DNA of 64,000 bases, from positions 1-64,000 of the forward strand of contig NZ_JACVOS010000009.1 in NCBI RefSeq assembly GCF_018882335.1, in the 5' to 3' direction. Both the position numbers and the translations under genes were made by a program. This document shows, piece after piece, positions 40,074-48,868 of the stretch. This DNA comes from Polynucleobacter sp. AM-25C3. Its GTDB lineage: Bacteria; Pseudomonadota; Gammaproteobacteria; Burkholderiales; Burkholderiaceae. The notes beneath the pieces are model-generated. The model was not told the origin of the DNA. It made no database searches and was given only the letters and a program-made list of their open reading frames with translations. Every line of letters starts with the position of its first letter. Position 1 is the stretch's first letter.

Positions 40074-41351
40074 TTAACCCAAACTATCAGCCCAGATGTT
40101 GTGCGCCCAGCCCCAAGCATAAACGCCTTCAAGCGTAGTTGGAGCAGGTGAGAGGCCACCAGAACCAGGAACGGTCTTGAAGGTTTTCTCAGCAGCGTTG
40201 TATTGGTGAACGCTGGCAACGTGAACCACTTCTCGATCATTCACAAAGCTGTAGCAGGTGTTGGTGAGTACTGGTGCTGGATTCACTTCCCAGCCACTTA
40301 ACTCTGCAACGATAGCTGCAGCTGCCACTTTGGCATGTTGGTTAGCCATGTGGCCAGACTTCGGCATTAATGGTGCGATTTGAATCGCATCGCCCAAGAC
40401 GTGGATGTCCTTGCGGGCAGTTGATTCAAAGTTGAGGAAATTGACGTTCACCCAACGACCATTGGAATTGGCTAATCCGGATTTAATCGCAATCTCACCA
40501 GCAGCCATTTGTGGAAGGACATTCAAGACATCGGCTTTCACATCATCCTCAACTTCGAGTTTGAGTGTTTTGGTTTTGGCATCAACACCAACTACATTAC
40601 TCTTTGGTCGGTACTCAATGATTCCGGCATATTGCTCAGCCCAAACCTTTTTGAATAATGCCCCTTTAGAGGTGACATCTTGGTTGGCATCCAAAATGAC
40701 TACCTTGCCTTTAGGATTACGTTGTTTAAGGTAGTTCGCCACTTGGCAAGCCCGCTCATAAGGGCCGGGAGGGCAACGATATGGAGCCTCTGGAATGGTA
40801 ATTGCAAAAGTGCCACCTTCACGCATAGCGGCAATCTGCTTATGCAGTGCCACAGTTTCTGGTCCTGCTTTCCAGGCCTGCAAAGTCACGCCATCCTTGT
40901 TGGCTTGAGCAAGGCCTTCAATACTTTTGAAGTTCAGTGAAACGCCAGGGGATACAACGGCTTTGTCGTAACGCAATGTTTTGCCAGAGGCGAGCGTAAC
41001 TGTTTTCTTATCTGGATCAATACTGCTGACGCTATCTTGAATAATCTTGATGCCATGACGCTTGCTGAGAGTGTCATACGGAGAGGTAATTTCAGCTAAA
41101 GTGCGCGAGCCGCCAATAACTAAATTGGACATTGGGCACGAGATAAATGAAGTATTTGGCTCGATGAGAGTTACTCGCGCAGTGTTATTGGAGAATAAGC
41201 GTAAATATTTAGCAGCAGTAGCGCCACCATATCCACCACCGATAACGAGGATTTCTGCTTTTTGTAAAGAAGCTGCTTTTGTTTGGCTAGAGAGCCCTGC
41301 GAGTAGACCTACTGCTGCAGCGCTCTGACCTATAAAATGTCGACGATCCAT
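40074..41351 (-). CDS. fccB: Flavocytochrome c sulfide dehydrogenase flavoprotein subunit (FccB/SoxF-like)
   Basis: 425-aa exported flavoprotein. The N-terminus MDRRHFIGQSAAAVGLLAGL is a Tat signal (RR.F). Then come the FAD motif ILVIGGGYGGATAAKYLRL and the redox-active cysteines typical of the family (FISCPMSNLVIGG; APYRCPPGPYERACQVANYL), and the FCSD C-terminal domain (ISFVNDREVVHVASV-like region). It oxidises sulfide or polysulfide and passes electrons to the haem subunit. The cytochrome gene lies 9 bp upstream. Confidence 0.88.
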   Translation of the reverse strand: MDRRHFIGQSAAAVGLLAGLSSQTKAASLQKAEILVIGGGYGGATAAKYLRLFSNNTARVTLIEPNTSFISCPMSNLVIGGSRTLAEITSPYDTLSKRHGIKIIQDSVSSIDPDKKTVTLASGKTLRYDKAVVSPGVSLNFKSIEGLAQANKDGVTLQAWKAGPETVALHKQIAAMREGGTFAITIPEAPYRCPPGPYERACQVANYLKQRNPKGKVVILDANQDVTSKGALFKKVWAEQYAGIIEYRPKSNVVGVDAKTKTLKLEVEDDVKADVLNVLPQMAAGEIAIKSGLANSNGRWVNVNFLNFESTARKDIHVLGDAIQIAPLMPKSGHMANQHAKVAAAAIVAELSGWEVNPAPVLTNTCYSFVNDREVVHVASVHQYNAAEKTFKTVPGSGGLSPAPTTLEGVYAWGWAHNIWADSLG

Positions 41352-41360
41352 GGCGCCTCC

Positions 41361-41690
41361 TTATTGTTTCTTGCCAAGTTGATTGGCAATAGTGGTGAGT
41401 TGTTCTTCTGTGTAGCCTTTTGTTAGCTGAGGCATGATGGTGCCTTCAAGTGCACCGCTCTTGTATGCCTTGAGCTTAGCCAGCATCTCTTGACTAGTGA
41501 GATTGTTAATCAGCGGCATTCCGCCATCAACCACACCCTTACCATCAGTACCATGACAATTAGCGCAGGTTGCAGCAAGGCTGCGTTTATATAGTTGGTC
41601 GGCAGTTTGGGCGTGGCTTAGCCCGCTCCACTGGCTAAGGCCAATCATGGCGCTAGCCACCAAAATAGGTTTTAAGTACTTCACTCGCAT
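41361..41690 (-). CDS. Monohaem cytochrome c, partner of FccB
   Basis: 109 aa with a Sec signal peptide (MRVKYLKPILVASAMIGLSQ...SHAQ). The haem site is CANCH, and the probable axial Met is in GTIMPQLT. GGAG at 9-nt spacing supports ATG 41690 over 41708. It reads into fccB, so it is the likely electron acceptor. Classical FccA has two haems; this one has one, like SoxE-type partners. Confidence 0.88.
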   Translation of the reverse strand: MRVKYLKPILVASAMIGLSQWSGLSHAQTADQLYKRSLAATCANCHGTDGKGVVDGGMPLINNLTSQEMLAKLKAYKSGALEGTIMPQLTKGYTEEQLTTIANQLGKKQ

Positions 41691-41874
41691 AGGGATAGTC
41701 TCCGTCATACATAAAGCTGTTCTTGGGATGTTGCTGATATATCCTATCTTAATCAGATAATGGCCGGATTAGTAATTTTACTTAGATTGATTTTCAATAA
41801 GCTCAGAGCAAAAAGCGAGGTTATTGCTGCCGATAGTTTTTAGCATTTAAACCCAAGACCTATAAACTAGCAGT

Positions 41875-43596
41875 ATGCGAGGCTCATTCACTTACCGAAA
41901 TGCAATTTTTATCCTACTTCTAGGTGTATTTACCTATCTATATGGTTTGGATAGTCGCTTTGCTCCTAAAAATGGGGATGAGTATCCCTATATGCACATC
42001 GTCAGGATGACTGCAGATTCCGGAGCTTGGTTGCCTCTGCAGTCTGAGATGGATGGTATAAAAAATACCAAGCCTCCCTTGGTATTTTGGGAGGGTATTG
42101 CTAGTACTGGCTGGGGTAGTGATTGGACTCTTCTAGCGCTGCGTTGGCCCAGTGTTTTATATACCGGCTTAACAGCATTTTTCTTATTTTTGGCGGTGGC
42201 TCGTTTTAGCGGCAAAAAACAGACCGGCTTATTAGCAGCTTTAGTATGGCTCTCCTTTTTTGCGACTTACCGCTATGGACGCCCATTTCTGACGGATCCC
42301 CCTGAAGTATTTTGGTTAAGTTTGCCATTTTTTGCGCTGCTCTATTGGGGCAGGGCAGCGTTTGAGTCGAAACTATTATTTCCAGTATTGGCGGGCGCCT
42401 GCTTTGGTATGGCCTTGCTATCAAAATCGTTTGCTTATATTGTTCCTGCCACATTTGCGCTGGGATTATTCTTCTGGCGCTGGCGTAAATGGAGTCTGCC
42501 AAAGGTCTTATTGCAAGATTTGTATAAAGTGATTTTGGTTGCCATTCTGGCCTTGGGTGTATTTGCTCTCTGGTTTTTGCTGGACCCCTTTCCAGAGGCG
42601 GTTTGGAAAGAATTTGTTCTTGGTGAGAATGCGGGCAAGTTTGCTGCGCGTAGCTCAAGCTACCTTTTAGATTTAGTGCGTGGCGGGGATAGCATTTGGA
42701 TGCTGGCCTTAACGACCCTAGCGAATGCGGGTCTGTTCACCTTTGTATTGATTTCTACATTGATTCAATGTTGGCGAGAGCGGCGTTTTATATCGATTGA
42801 AGAGTGCCTGTTGCTACTCATGGTGTTGGCTTTTTTCATTGTGTTTAGTTTGCCAAGTCAGCGCTCTGGTCGTTATCTACTTCCAGTGATGCCAGCATTT
42901 GCTGCTTTAATCGCAATGTACTGGGATCGATTGCCTTTGTGGGGATTTCGGATTGCATTGCTACTGCAGTTGGTCTTACTTTCAGCTCTCACTTGGGTTG
43001 GTGGAAATTTACAGTTATCGAATTTCTTGGGTCAGCCCGACATTTGGAGTTATTCCCCTTGGCACTGGGGGTTCATGGGAGTCTCGATTGCCTTCATACT
43101 GCTCGGCATATTCAATCGAGAGAGAAGCAAAGCAATCGCTTTGGCTGGATGCTTTCTTTGCTACTGTGCGCTGACAACTAGCCTATCTCCTTTGGAGGGT
43201 TCTTTGGGTCGATATTCACAAAGCACTATTCAGGATGTTGCTGGAAAAGATGTTTGGGTGCCTTGCGACTATCGCGCCAAGGATGAGGAGTATCGGCTCT
43301 TATTGCCAGGAGCAATATTGCATGGTTACTTAGCCAAGGATGCTGGCCAAATTGATTTGCTGACTAGTACTTATCCGTTGCTAGCAGCGCAGTCACCGAT
43401 TGGCGTGGATCCCGTGCTGTGTGAATCTTGCAAGATCGTGGGTAAACGTATGGAAATGCGAGCCCGTCATTCTGAAGCTGAAATTCAGGCGATACTCAGA
43501 GGTCATATTGGGGAACACCTCTTTGTGAATGAATATTTAATTTCTACGCCAGCAACAATTGCGTTGCCCTTAATAGGTAAGGATGCTTGTCGATGA
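41875..43596 (+). CDS. GT39/ArnT-like polytopic glycosyltransferase
   Basis: 573-aa membrane protein with about 11 hydrophobic segments. The first periplasmic loop has the GT-C acidic motif (KNGDEYPYMHI) and the KPPL.FW signature (NTKPPLVFW) of the ArnT/PMT family, which transfer sugars from polyprenyl-phosphate to lipid or protein. The C-terminal ~150 residues form a periplasmic domain with a CESC pair. The acceptor and donor are unknown. TATAAA lies 8 nt before the ATG. Its stop overlaps the next gene's ATG (ATGA). Confidence 0.82.
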   Translation: MRGSFTYRNAIFILLLGVFTYLYGLDSRFAPKNGDEYPYMHIVRMTADSGAWLPLQSEMDGIKNTKPPLVFWEGIASTGWGSDWTLLALRWPSVLYTGLTAFFLFLAVARFSGKKQTGLLAALVWLSFFATYRYGRPFLTDPPEVFWLSLPFFALLYWGRAAFESKLLFPVLAGACFGMALLSKSFAYIVPATFALGLFFWRWRKWSLPKVLLQDLYKVILVAILALGVFALWFLLDPFPEAVWKEFVLGENAGKFAARSSSYLLDLVRGGDSIWMLALTTLANAGLFTFVLISTLIQCWRERRFISIEECLLLLMVLAFFIVFSLPSQRSGRYLLPVMPAFAALIAMYWDRLPLWGFRIALLLQLVLLSALTWVGGNLQLSNFLGQPDIWSYSPWHWGFMGVSIAFILLGIFNRERSKAIALAGCFLCYCALTTSLSPLEGSLGRYSQSTIQDVAGKDVWVPCDYRAKDEEYRLLLPGAILHGYLAKDAGQIDLLTSTYPLLAAQSPIGVDPVLCESCKIVGKRMEMRARHSEAEIQAILRGHIGEHLFVNEYLISTPATIALPLIGKDACR

Positions 43597-44840
43597 GCCG
43601 TGTCATTGCTTTTAGTTTTTTATTACTTGCTTCAGTGCTCAGTTACCTTCACATTGATAGTCGTCCGACATGGGCGCTGTTCGCAAACGACGTTCCAGTC
43701 AGCAATGCCAATCCACTGGATGATGTATTGGAACCAAACGAAATCAGCAAGCCAAGTAAGAATGTAAAAAATTCTACGCCAGTAAAAATTGCTCAGCCAA
43801 GTTTGCGGAGTGATTGGCTGCCGGATACTGGGGCGCCATCAGTGCATGCCGCCTCTTTAATTGCGCTCAGGGATGGTGGAGTCAGAGCTTTTTGGTTTGC
43901 AGGAAGTCGTGAGGGTGCGCCAGACGTTGTCATTAATACATCTGTTTTTGATCCTCAGGCATCGAGGTGGAGTGCTCCAACTGTAGTAATGGATCGCGTT
44001 AGTGCTGAGAAGGGCTTATCCCGTTACATTGCCAAGCTAGGCAACCCGGTTCCCGCAAGAATGGCTGATGGTCGCATGCAGTTATTTTTTGTGACTGTAT
44101 CTATTGGGGGTTGGGCAGGCAGCTCAATCTCTTCAGTGATTTCAGATGACGAGGGTTTGACTTGGGATCGGCCTCAGCGACTTATTAGCTCACCATTAAT
44201 TAATCTCAGCACCTTAGTGAAGTCTCCAGCCATTGCATTTGCGGATGGACGTCTTGGTCTGCCGGCATATCACGAGTGGATTGGCCGCTTTGGTGAGTTC
44301 CTCAGAGTCGAAGCGAGTCAGGTGATAGATAAACGCCGTATGAGCTCTGGTAGAGGTGCGATTCAGCCCGTAGTCTTTACCGATGGACCGCAAGAGGCAA
44401 GTGCTTTTTTCCGTCAAACTCGATCAAGCTCACAGCCAAAGCAAATTCCAGTTAGTGAAACAAAAGATGCTGGGCAGTCTTGGGTAGCAATAGGGGATCT
44501 TGAGATTCCAAACCCAAATTCAGCAGTTGCTGCACTCACTTTAGCTAATGGTACGCGATTAATGGTGCTCAATAATATTGAAGCAGGGCGCTACCGCTTG
44601 GTCATGGTGATGCGTGAATCAAACTTCCTTCAATGGAAGGTGATTCAAGTCCTCGAGGATGATGAGTCCTTGGTGAATGATTTGCATCGAGAGTTCTCTT
44701 ACCCGTATTTAATTTCTGCCAGCGGTGAAGATGTCCATCTTGTCTACACCTGGGAACGAAAAAAGATTAAGCATGTTTATTTCCCTGCGAATTGGCTTAA
44801 GCATGCTGCAAGTAATCTCAAGGAAAAGGAAGTGCAATGA
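43593..44840 (+). CDS. Membrane-anchored sialidase-like (BNR/Asp-box) protein
   Basis: 415 aa. An N-terminal signal-anchor (MSRVIAFSFLLLASVLSYLH) is followed by a linker and a beta-propeller of the sialidase superfamily. Asp boxes are seen at ~184-191 (SDDEGLTW) and ~290 (KDAGQSW), and the GSREGAPDVVI segment lies near the expected first-arginine region. COG4692-type proteins of this kind are called 'predicted neuraminidase', but the true substrate is unknown and no sialic-acid gene is near. Start and stop overlap both neighbours by ATGA, so the three genes form one translation-coupled operon. Confidence 0.78.
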   Translation: MSRVIAFSFLLLASVLSYLHIDSRPTWALFANDVPVSNANPLDDVLEPNEISKPSKNVKNSTPVKIAQPSLRSDWLPDTGAPSVHAASLIALRDGGVRAFWFAGSREGAPDVVINTSVFDPQASRWSAPTVVMDRVSAEKGLSRYIAKLGNPVPARMADGRMQLFFVTVSIGGWAGSSISSVISDDEGLTWDRPQRLISSPLINLSTLVKSPAIAFADGRLGLPAYHEWIGRFGEFLRVEASQVIDKRRMSSGRGAIQPVVFTDGPQEASAFFRQTRSSSQPKQIPVSETKDAGQSWVAIGDLEIPNPNSAVAALTLANGTRLMVLNNIEAGRYRLVMVMRESNFLQWKVIQVLEDDESLVNDLHREFSYPYLISASGEDVHLVYTWERKKIKHVYFPANWLKHAASNLKEKEVQ

Positions 44841-45460
44841 TGACCCCATACTTACAAATCATTGCTTTGCTTGAGATGTCGCTTACCTGTGCGGTAGTGC
44901 TCATGATTCTCGTGCAAAAAGTATCCTCAACAGAGATCCCATTTGTAATTCGCCTAGCTGGAATCTTGTTATTGGGAAATCTATTTTTCTGGCCCCTAGG
45001 AATGTCGCTTGAATTACCTTTATCGGCCTATGTGCGTGGCGTTACTGGTGAGCTCAGTATTGTTTCTATGCTCTTATTGTGGGGGTCCATACTGCCATCT
45101 GCTAAAAAGACGCCGCTTGGATTTAAGGTGTCATTAGCGCTGATTGCGATAGCGTTTTATCCCCTAGCTCTTGGTTTCGGAATGGTGGATCCCTATGCGT
45201 GGGGTTACGGCTCTATTACGCTGTTGATTGCCGTCATTCTCTTTGCTGTTGCCTGTGGACTAGCGGGCTGGACCAAAGGTGTTTGGATTATTTCATTCGC
45301 GATGATTGCCTGGGCGGCTCATTGGCATGAATCTGCAAACCTCTGGGACTATCTACTAGATCCCTTCTTGGCAATCTGGGCGCTGATTGCAATACCGAAT
45401 GCGATGTATCGCAAGCGTCGTGAAAAGGCGCAGTCGGGTTACCTCTTTAGAGCAGGTTAA
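44837..45460 (+). CDS. Hypothetical polytopic membrane protein, 207 aa
   Basis: Six or seven hydrophobic segments and a basic C-terminal tail (YRKRREKAQ). I recognise no family. It is the third gene of the glycosyltransferase/sialidase-like operon and starts in the stop codon of the second gene (overlap of 4 bp; two consecutive ATGs at 44837 and 44840). A role with these two partners is likely by context only. Confidence 0.72.
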   Translation: MMTPYLQIIALLEMSLTCAVVLMILVQKVSSTEIPFVIRLAGILLLGNLFFWPLGMSLELPLSAYVRGVTGELSIVSMLLLWGSILPSAKKTPLGFKVSLALIAIAFYPLALGFGMVDPYAWGYGSITLLIAVILFAVACGLAGWTKGVWIISFAMIAWAAHWHESANLWDYLLDPFLAIWALIAIPNAMYRKRREKAQSGYLFRAG

Positions 45461-45496
45461 TTATTGGTGATCTAGTAACTGAGTCAATTTTCAGGT

Positions 45497-45531
45497 AACA
45501 AAAAAGCCAGCAGATCGCTGGCTTTTTTGTT
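45497..45531. terminator. Bidirectional terminator
   Basis: ACAAAAAAGCCAGC against GCTGGCTTTTTTGT, perfect 14-bp arms plus one flanking pair, between two convergent genes. Confidence 0.92.
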
Positions 45532-45548
45532 GACTACTATTCCGAGAA

Positions 45549-46541
45549 TTAATCTGGAATATTGGCTTTACGAATGACTGGACCCCATACGTTGATTTCG
45601 CTTTCAAGATGACTCTTGAGGCCTTTGGCGGATACTTTATCCATTGGTACGATATCGATATTGGAATCGTTCAAACGCTTTTGAACGTCTGGTGAATTCA
45701 AGGCTTTCTTCAAAGCAGCATTGATCTTATCCAGAATTGGCTGTGGAGTACCTTTTGGAGCGTACACACCATGCCAAACTTTCACTTCAAAACCTTTGAG
45801 GCCTTGTTCGTTCAATGTTGGCACATTAGGAATTGCGGGCAAACGCTTCATGGTTGTTGTACCAAATGCTTTTACACGACCGTCCTTGATGTAAGGAATG
45901 GTTTGTGTAGTTTGATCGCACAAGAGATCAACCTGACCACCCAAGAGGTCGGTCAAAGCAGGACCAGTTCCTTTGTAAGGGATGTTAGTTAACTTAACGC
46001 CTAAACGACTTTGGAACAATAGGCCGCATAGTTGTGACACTGCGCCAGGACCAGCGTTAGCCATCGTTACTTTAGAGCCATTAGTTCTGATGTAGGCTTC
46101 GAGCTCTTTAAAGTTGTTGGCAGGCAAATCTTTTTTACCCAGCAATACCATTGGTACGTCAGCTACTTGGCCGATGTATTCAAAGCTGGTCATTGGGTCA
46201 TATGGGAGTTTGTCGTACAGCGCGTTTGCTGTAGCCATGCCCATATGGTGAATGTAGATGGTGTAGCCATCTGGAGCTGCGCGAGAAACTTTAGTAGACG
46301 CAATCGTGCCACCAGCGCCGGGAACGTTTTCAACTACAACCGTTTGACCTAAAGCTTGACCCATTGGCACTGCAATTAATCGTGCGATAGAGTCAGTAGG
46401 GCCACCAGCTGAAAATGGAACAACCAATTGAATGGATTTAGTTGGCCAATCTTTTTGGGCAGAAGCAATGTTGCTTCCTAATAAAGTACTGGCGCTGATA
46501 ACAGCAGCTATTCCAGCAAATAAAGTTTTCTTTAATTTCAT
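45549..46541 (-). CDS. Bug/TctC-family periplasmic binding protein
   Basis: 330 aa with a signal peptide ending near SNIASA|QKDWP, then the Bug core: PTKSIQLVVPFSAGGPTDSIARLIA and VVENVPGAGGTIASTKVSRAAPDGYT. These proteins bind carboxylates or amino acids for tripartite tricarboxylate transporters (TctAB); no TctAB genes are in the window, so it is an orphan receptor. It is last in the cluster of CoA-ester genes. GGAG precedes the ATG. Confidence 0.9.
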   Translation of the reverse strand: MKLKKTLFAGIAAVISASTLLGSNIASAQKDWPTKSIQLVVPFSAGGPTDSIARLIAVPMGQALGQTVVVENVPGAGGTIASTKVSRAAPDGYTIYIHHMGMATANALYDKLPYDPMTSFEYIGQVADVPMVLLGKKDLPANNFKELEAYIRTNGSKVTMANAGPGAVSQLCGLLFQSRLGVKLTNIPYKGTGPALTDLLGGQVDLLCDQTTQTIPYIKDGRVKAFGTTTMKRLPAIPNVPTLNEQGLKGFEVKVWHGVYAPKGTPQPILDKINAALKKALNSPDVQKRLNDSNIDIVPMDKVSAKGLKSHLESEINVWGPVIRKANIPD

Positions 46542-46600
46542 GTATGTCTCCGTTAATTTGTAAAACGTGCTAATTTTGCCACTTTTAAATACTATCGGCT

Positions 46601-47446
46601 TTAGGGTTTACCAGCAACTGCCAGTGTTCTTTGAGCCAATAAAACTACCGGCCGATCAATCATGCGGCCATCTAATTTCACGGCACCACCTTTGGATGCT
46701 TTATCGGCTTCAATGACTCGATGAGCCCAAGAGACCTCAGCCGCTGTAGGCATAAAGGCACTCTTAACCAAGGCAACTTGTTTTGGATGAATGCAAAGTT
46801 TTCCCCCAAACCCCATTCTTTTAGCGCGCTCTGCATCATCGGTAATGCGCTCAATGTTGTCGGTGGAAGGAGTAACCCCATCTATTGGAGGGGCAATTTG
46901 CGCCAAGCGAGAGGCCAACACAATCTGAAAACGGGCAGTTTGCAATTCAGTTTCCTGGGCATCACACACCATTCCGAGGTCGGCCTGTAAATCAAGGTTG
47001 CCTATTGCTAAGCGTAGCACTTGCTCTGAGTTCGCTATTTCATCTAGGTTGTGTAAGCCCAGCGCGGTCTCGATCATCGGGATGATTGCGGTGTTGGGAA
47101 GAATGAGTGCGGCCCCATTAATTTGGTCTAGCGACTCACTTTTAGGAATGAGTAAACCGGCGGCATTGAGCTCCTGGACCAAGATGAGGTCTGCCGCGTA
47201 AAACTTGCTGCCGGGAGAGTTTGAGCGAATGATCAGGCGCTTTTTTTGTTCCGCGGTAAATGTGGGCCAAGCGGTGCGGATAGCATCCCGCGCCTCCTCT
47301 TTATCTTCTTCAGTAACCGCATCCTCTAAATCGATGATGACGCTGTCGGCAGCACTATCTAGGGCTTTGGCAAAACGCTCTGGGCGAGTGCCTGGAACGA
47401 ATAGGAAGGTACTGCTAAAGCCAGTGGGTGTATCGAGTGGGTTCAT
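46601..47446 (-). CDS. CitE-like CoA-ester lyase (HpcH/HpaI family)
   Basis: 281-aa TIM barrel of the CitE/citramalyl-CoA/malyl-CoA lyase group. FLFVPGTRPERFAKALDSAAD with IIDLEDAVTEEDKEEAR holds the substrate Arg and metal-binding Glu/Asp. LRLAIGNLDLQADLGM and GFGGKLCIHPKQV complete the family. It splits a 3-hydroxyacyl-CoA to acetyl-CoA and an oxo acid; the exact substrate is not readable. It is third in the operon. Confidence 0.88.
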   Translation of the reverse strand: MNPLDTPTGFSSTFLFVPGTRPERFAKALDSAADSVIIDLEDAVTEEDKEEARDAIRTAWPTFTAEQKKRLIIRSNSPGSKFYAADLILVQELNAAGLLIPKSESLDQINGAALILPNTAIIPMIETALGLHNLDEIANSEQVLRLAIGNLDLQADLGMVCDAQETELQTARFQIVLASRLAQIAPPIDGVTPSTDNIERITDDAERAKRMGFGGKLCIHPKQVALVKSAFMPTAAEVSWAHRVIEADKASKGGAVKLDGRMIDRPVVLLAQRTLAVAGKP

Positions 47447-47470
47447 GTGAGGGGCTAATAAAGTAAGGGG

Positions 47471-48850
47471 CTAGGAGATTAACAAGCCCATCTTGGCTTG
47501 TTTGCGGATATTCCACAAGCGCTCAATGGCGGCGCTCATTTCAGTCGGAGTGGCGCCCTCACTAAATGCAGCGAGACGCATCGCCTTATCAGTTATCTCG
47601 GCGCGGCTGAGCGTATTACCGGGGTCACCCTTGGGTTCATCAACGCGACCTTCTAAAACTTCGCCATTATTTAAAGAGACTTTGACTTTTCCAATCCAAC
47701 GTTGTGGATAGGCCTTATCCACTTCGGAATCCAAAGCCATGGTGACGCGATCGCGGAAAGCGCAAATTGCTTGATCATGAAAGTGTTGATCAAATTCCTG
47801 CAAGCCTGCAAATTGATAGTGGGCAATCAATGCCAATACAGTGCCCATTGAAAATTTGGATTGATGCACTGTTGCTGGATCAGTCACGGGGCCAAGCACA
47901 TCAATTGCACCTTGATGAACTAAGGTTTCTACTTTGGCGATATCGCTGGGTTTGAGCTGATGTGCAAGCATGACTTGCAGCAAGGCATCTGCAGCAGGGT
48001 GGGTGTGACGACATGAGGCGTGATACTTAAAGCTGGTTTCAGCAATGGTCCAACGACTCCCCAAGCGATCAATCAGCTTGCTCGGATCTGCATCGTTCGA
48101 CATGCCGGCTGCTAAGCCTTGTTTACCTTCTAGGATGTGCTCCGCACCAGTAAAGCCCGATTGAGCTAAGTAGGCCGACATGAGTCCGGTAGAGGCGGCA
48201 TGTGCGGTGTGCAACTGTTTAGAGTCTGCAGCATCGCGGAGAAACTCCCAAAGGCCTGCAGACTGCGTACCGGCAGAGCCGAAGGCATGCAACATTTGCG
48301 TAGGGTTGAGTTTGAGTAGATGCCCTACGGCAGCGGCAGCAGCCAAAGTGCCCGCAGTTCCTGTGGTGTGAAATATTTTGTAATGTGAGCGCCCCAGAAA
48401 TTCTCCAACGCGAATACCAACCTCATAACCAGCAACAGCAGCGACTAGCAGATCTTCGCCTGAGGCGCCAATCGTTTGCGCAGTCGCTAGCGCTGCAGGA
48501 AACACAACCGTGGCCGGATGAAAGACAGAGCCATTATGAACATCATCTTGCTCGGCTACGTGTGAGGCAGCTGCGTTGGCTAGCGCGGCCAAGAAGGGGC
48601 TCGAGCTCGTGCGGTTAATCAGAATTTCAGCACTGCCAGGATTGGTGTTGTTAAAGCCACCCATGCTTTGAGCAAACTGCGTAATCGTTTCAACTGGACG
48701 CGAACCTTTACCAGCAATAGCTGAGCCAAACCAATCCACCAGTAAATCTTCAGCGCGATTCATGACATCATTTGGAATATCTGCTGCCCTTAGATTGGCT
48801 GCAAAGGTCGCAAGCTCGCGGGAAAGATCTTGAGTCGTCTGAGTAGTCAT
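47471..48850 (-). CDS. MmgE/PrpD family protein
   Basis: 459 aa. LLVDWFGSAIAGKGSRPVETI, AALANAAASHVAEQDDVHNGSVFHPATVV and SFKYHASCRHTHPAADALL are the MmgE/PrpD signatures. The family includes 2-methylcitrate dehydratase, cis-aconitate decarboxylase and iminodisuccinate epimerase. The neighbours (CitE-like lyase, hydratase) suggest a dicarboxylate substrate. Confidence 0.9.
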   Translation of the reverse strand: MTTQTTQDLSRELATFAANLRAADIPNDVMNRAEDLLVDWFGSAIAGKGSRPVETITQFAQSMGGFNNTNPGSAEILINRTSSSPFLAALANAAASHVAEQDDVHNGSVFHPATVVFPAALATAQTIGASGEDLLVAAVAGYEVGIRVGEFLGRSHYKIFHTTGTAGTLAAAAAVGHLLKLNPTQMLHAFGSAGTQSAGLWEFLRDAADSKQLHTAHAASTGLMSAYLAQSGFTGAEHILEGKQGLAAGMSNDADPSKLIDRLGSRWTIAETSFKYHASCRHTHPAADALLQVMLAHQLKPSDIAKVETLVHQGAIDVLGPVTDPATVHQSKFSMGTVLALIAHYQFAGLQEFDQHFHDQAICAFRDRVTMALDSEVDKAYPQRWIGKVKVSLNNGEVLEGRVDEPKGDPGNTLSRAEITDKAMRLAAFSEGATPTEMSAAIERLWNIRKQAKMGLLIS

Positions 48851-48868
48851 GGATAAATTATCTTTTGA

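Noticed and set aside
42206..42658. 150-residue open frame on the minus strand within the glycosyltransferase gene
   Set aside because: Composition is that of an antisense shadow; no start signal and it lies fully inside a clearly coding frame.
43593..44840. Sialic-acid catabolism
   Set aside because: No nan genes or sialic-acid transporter are nearby; the propeller superfamily acts on many substrates.
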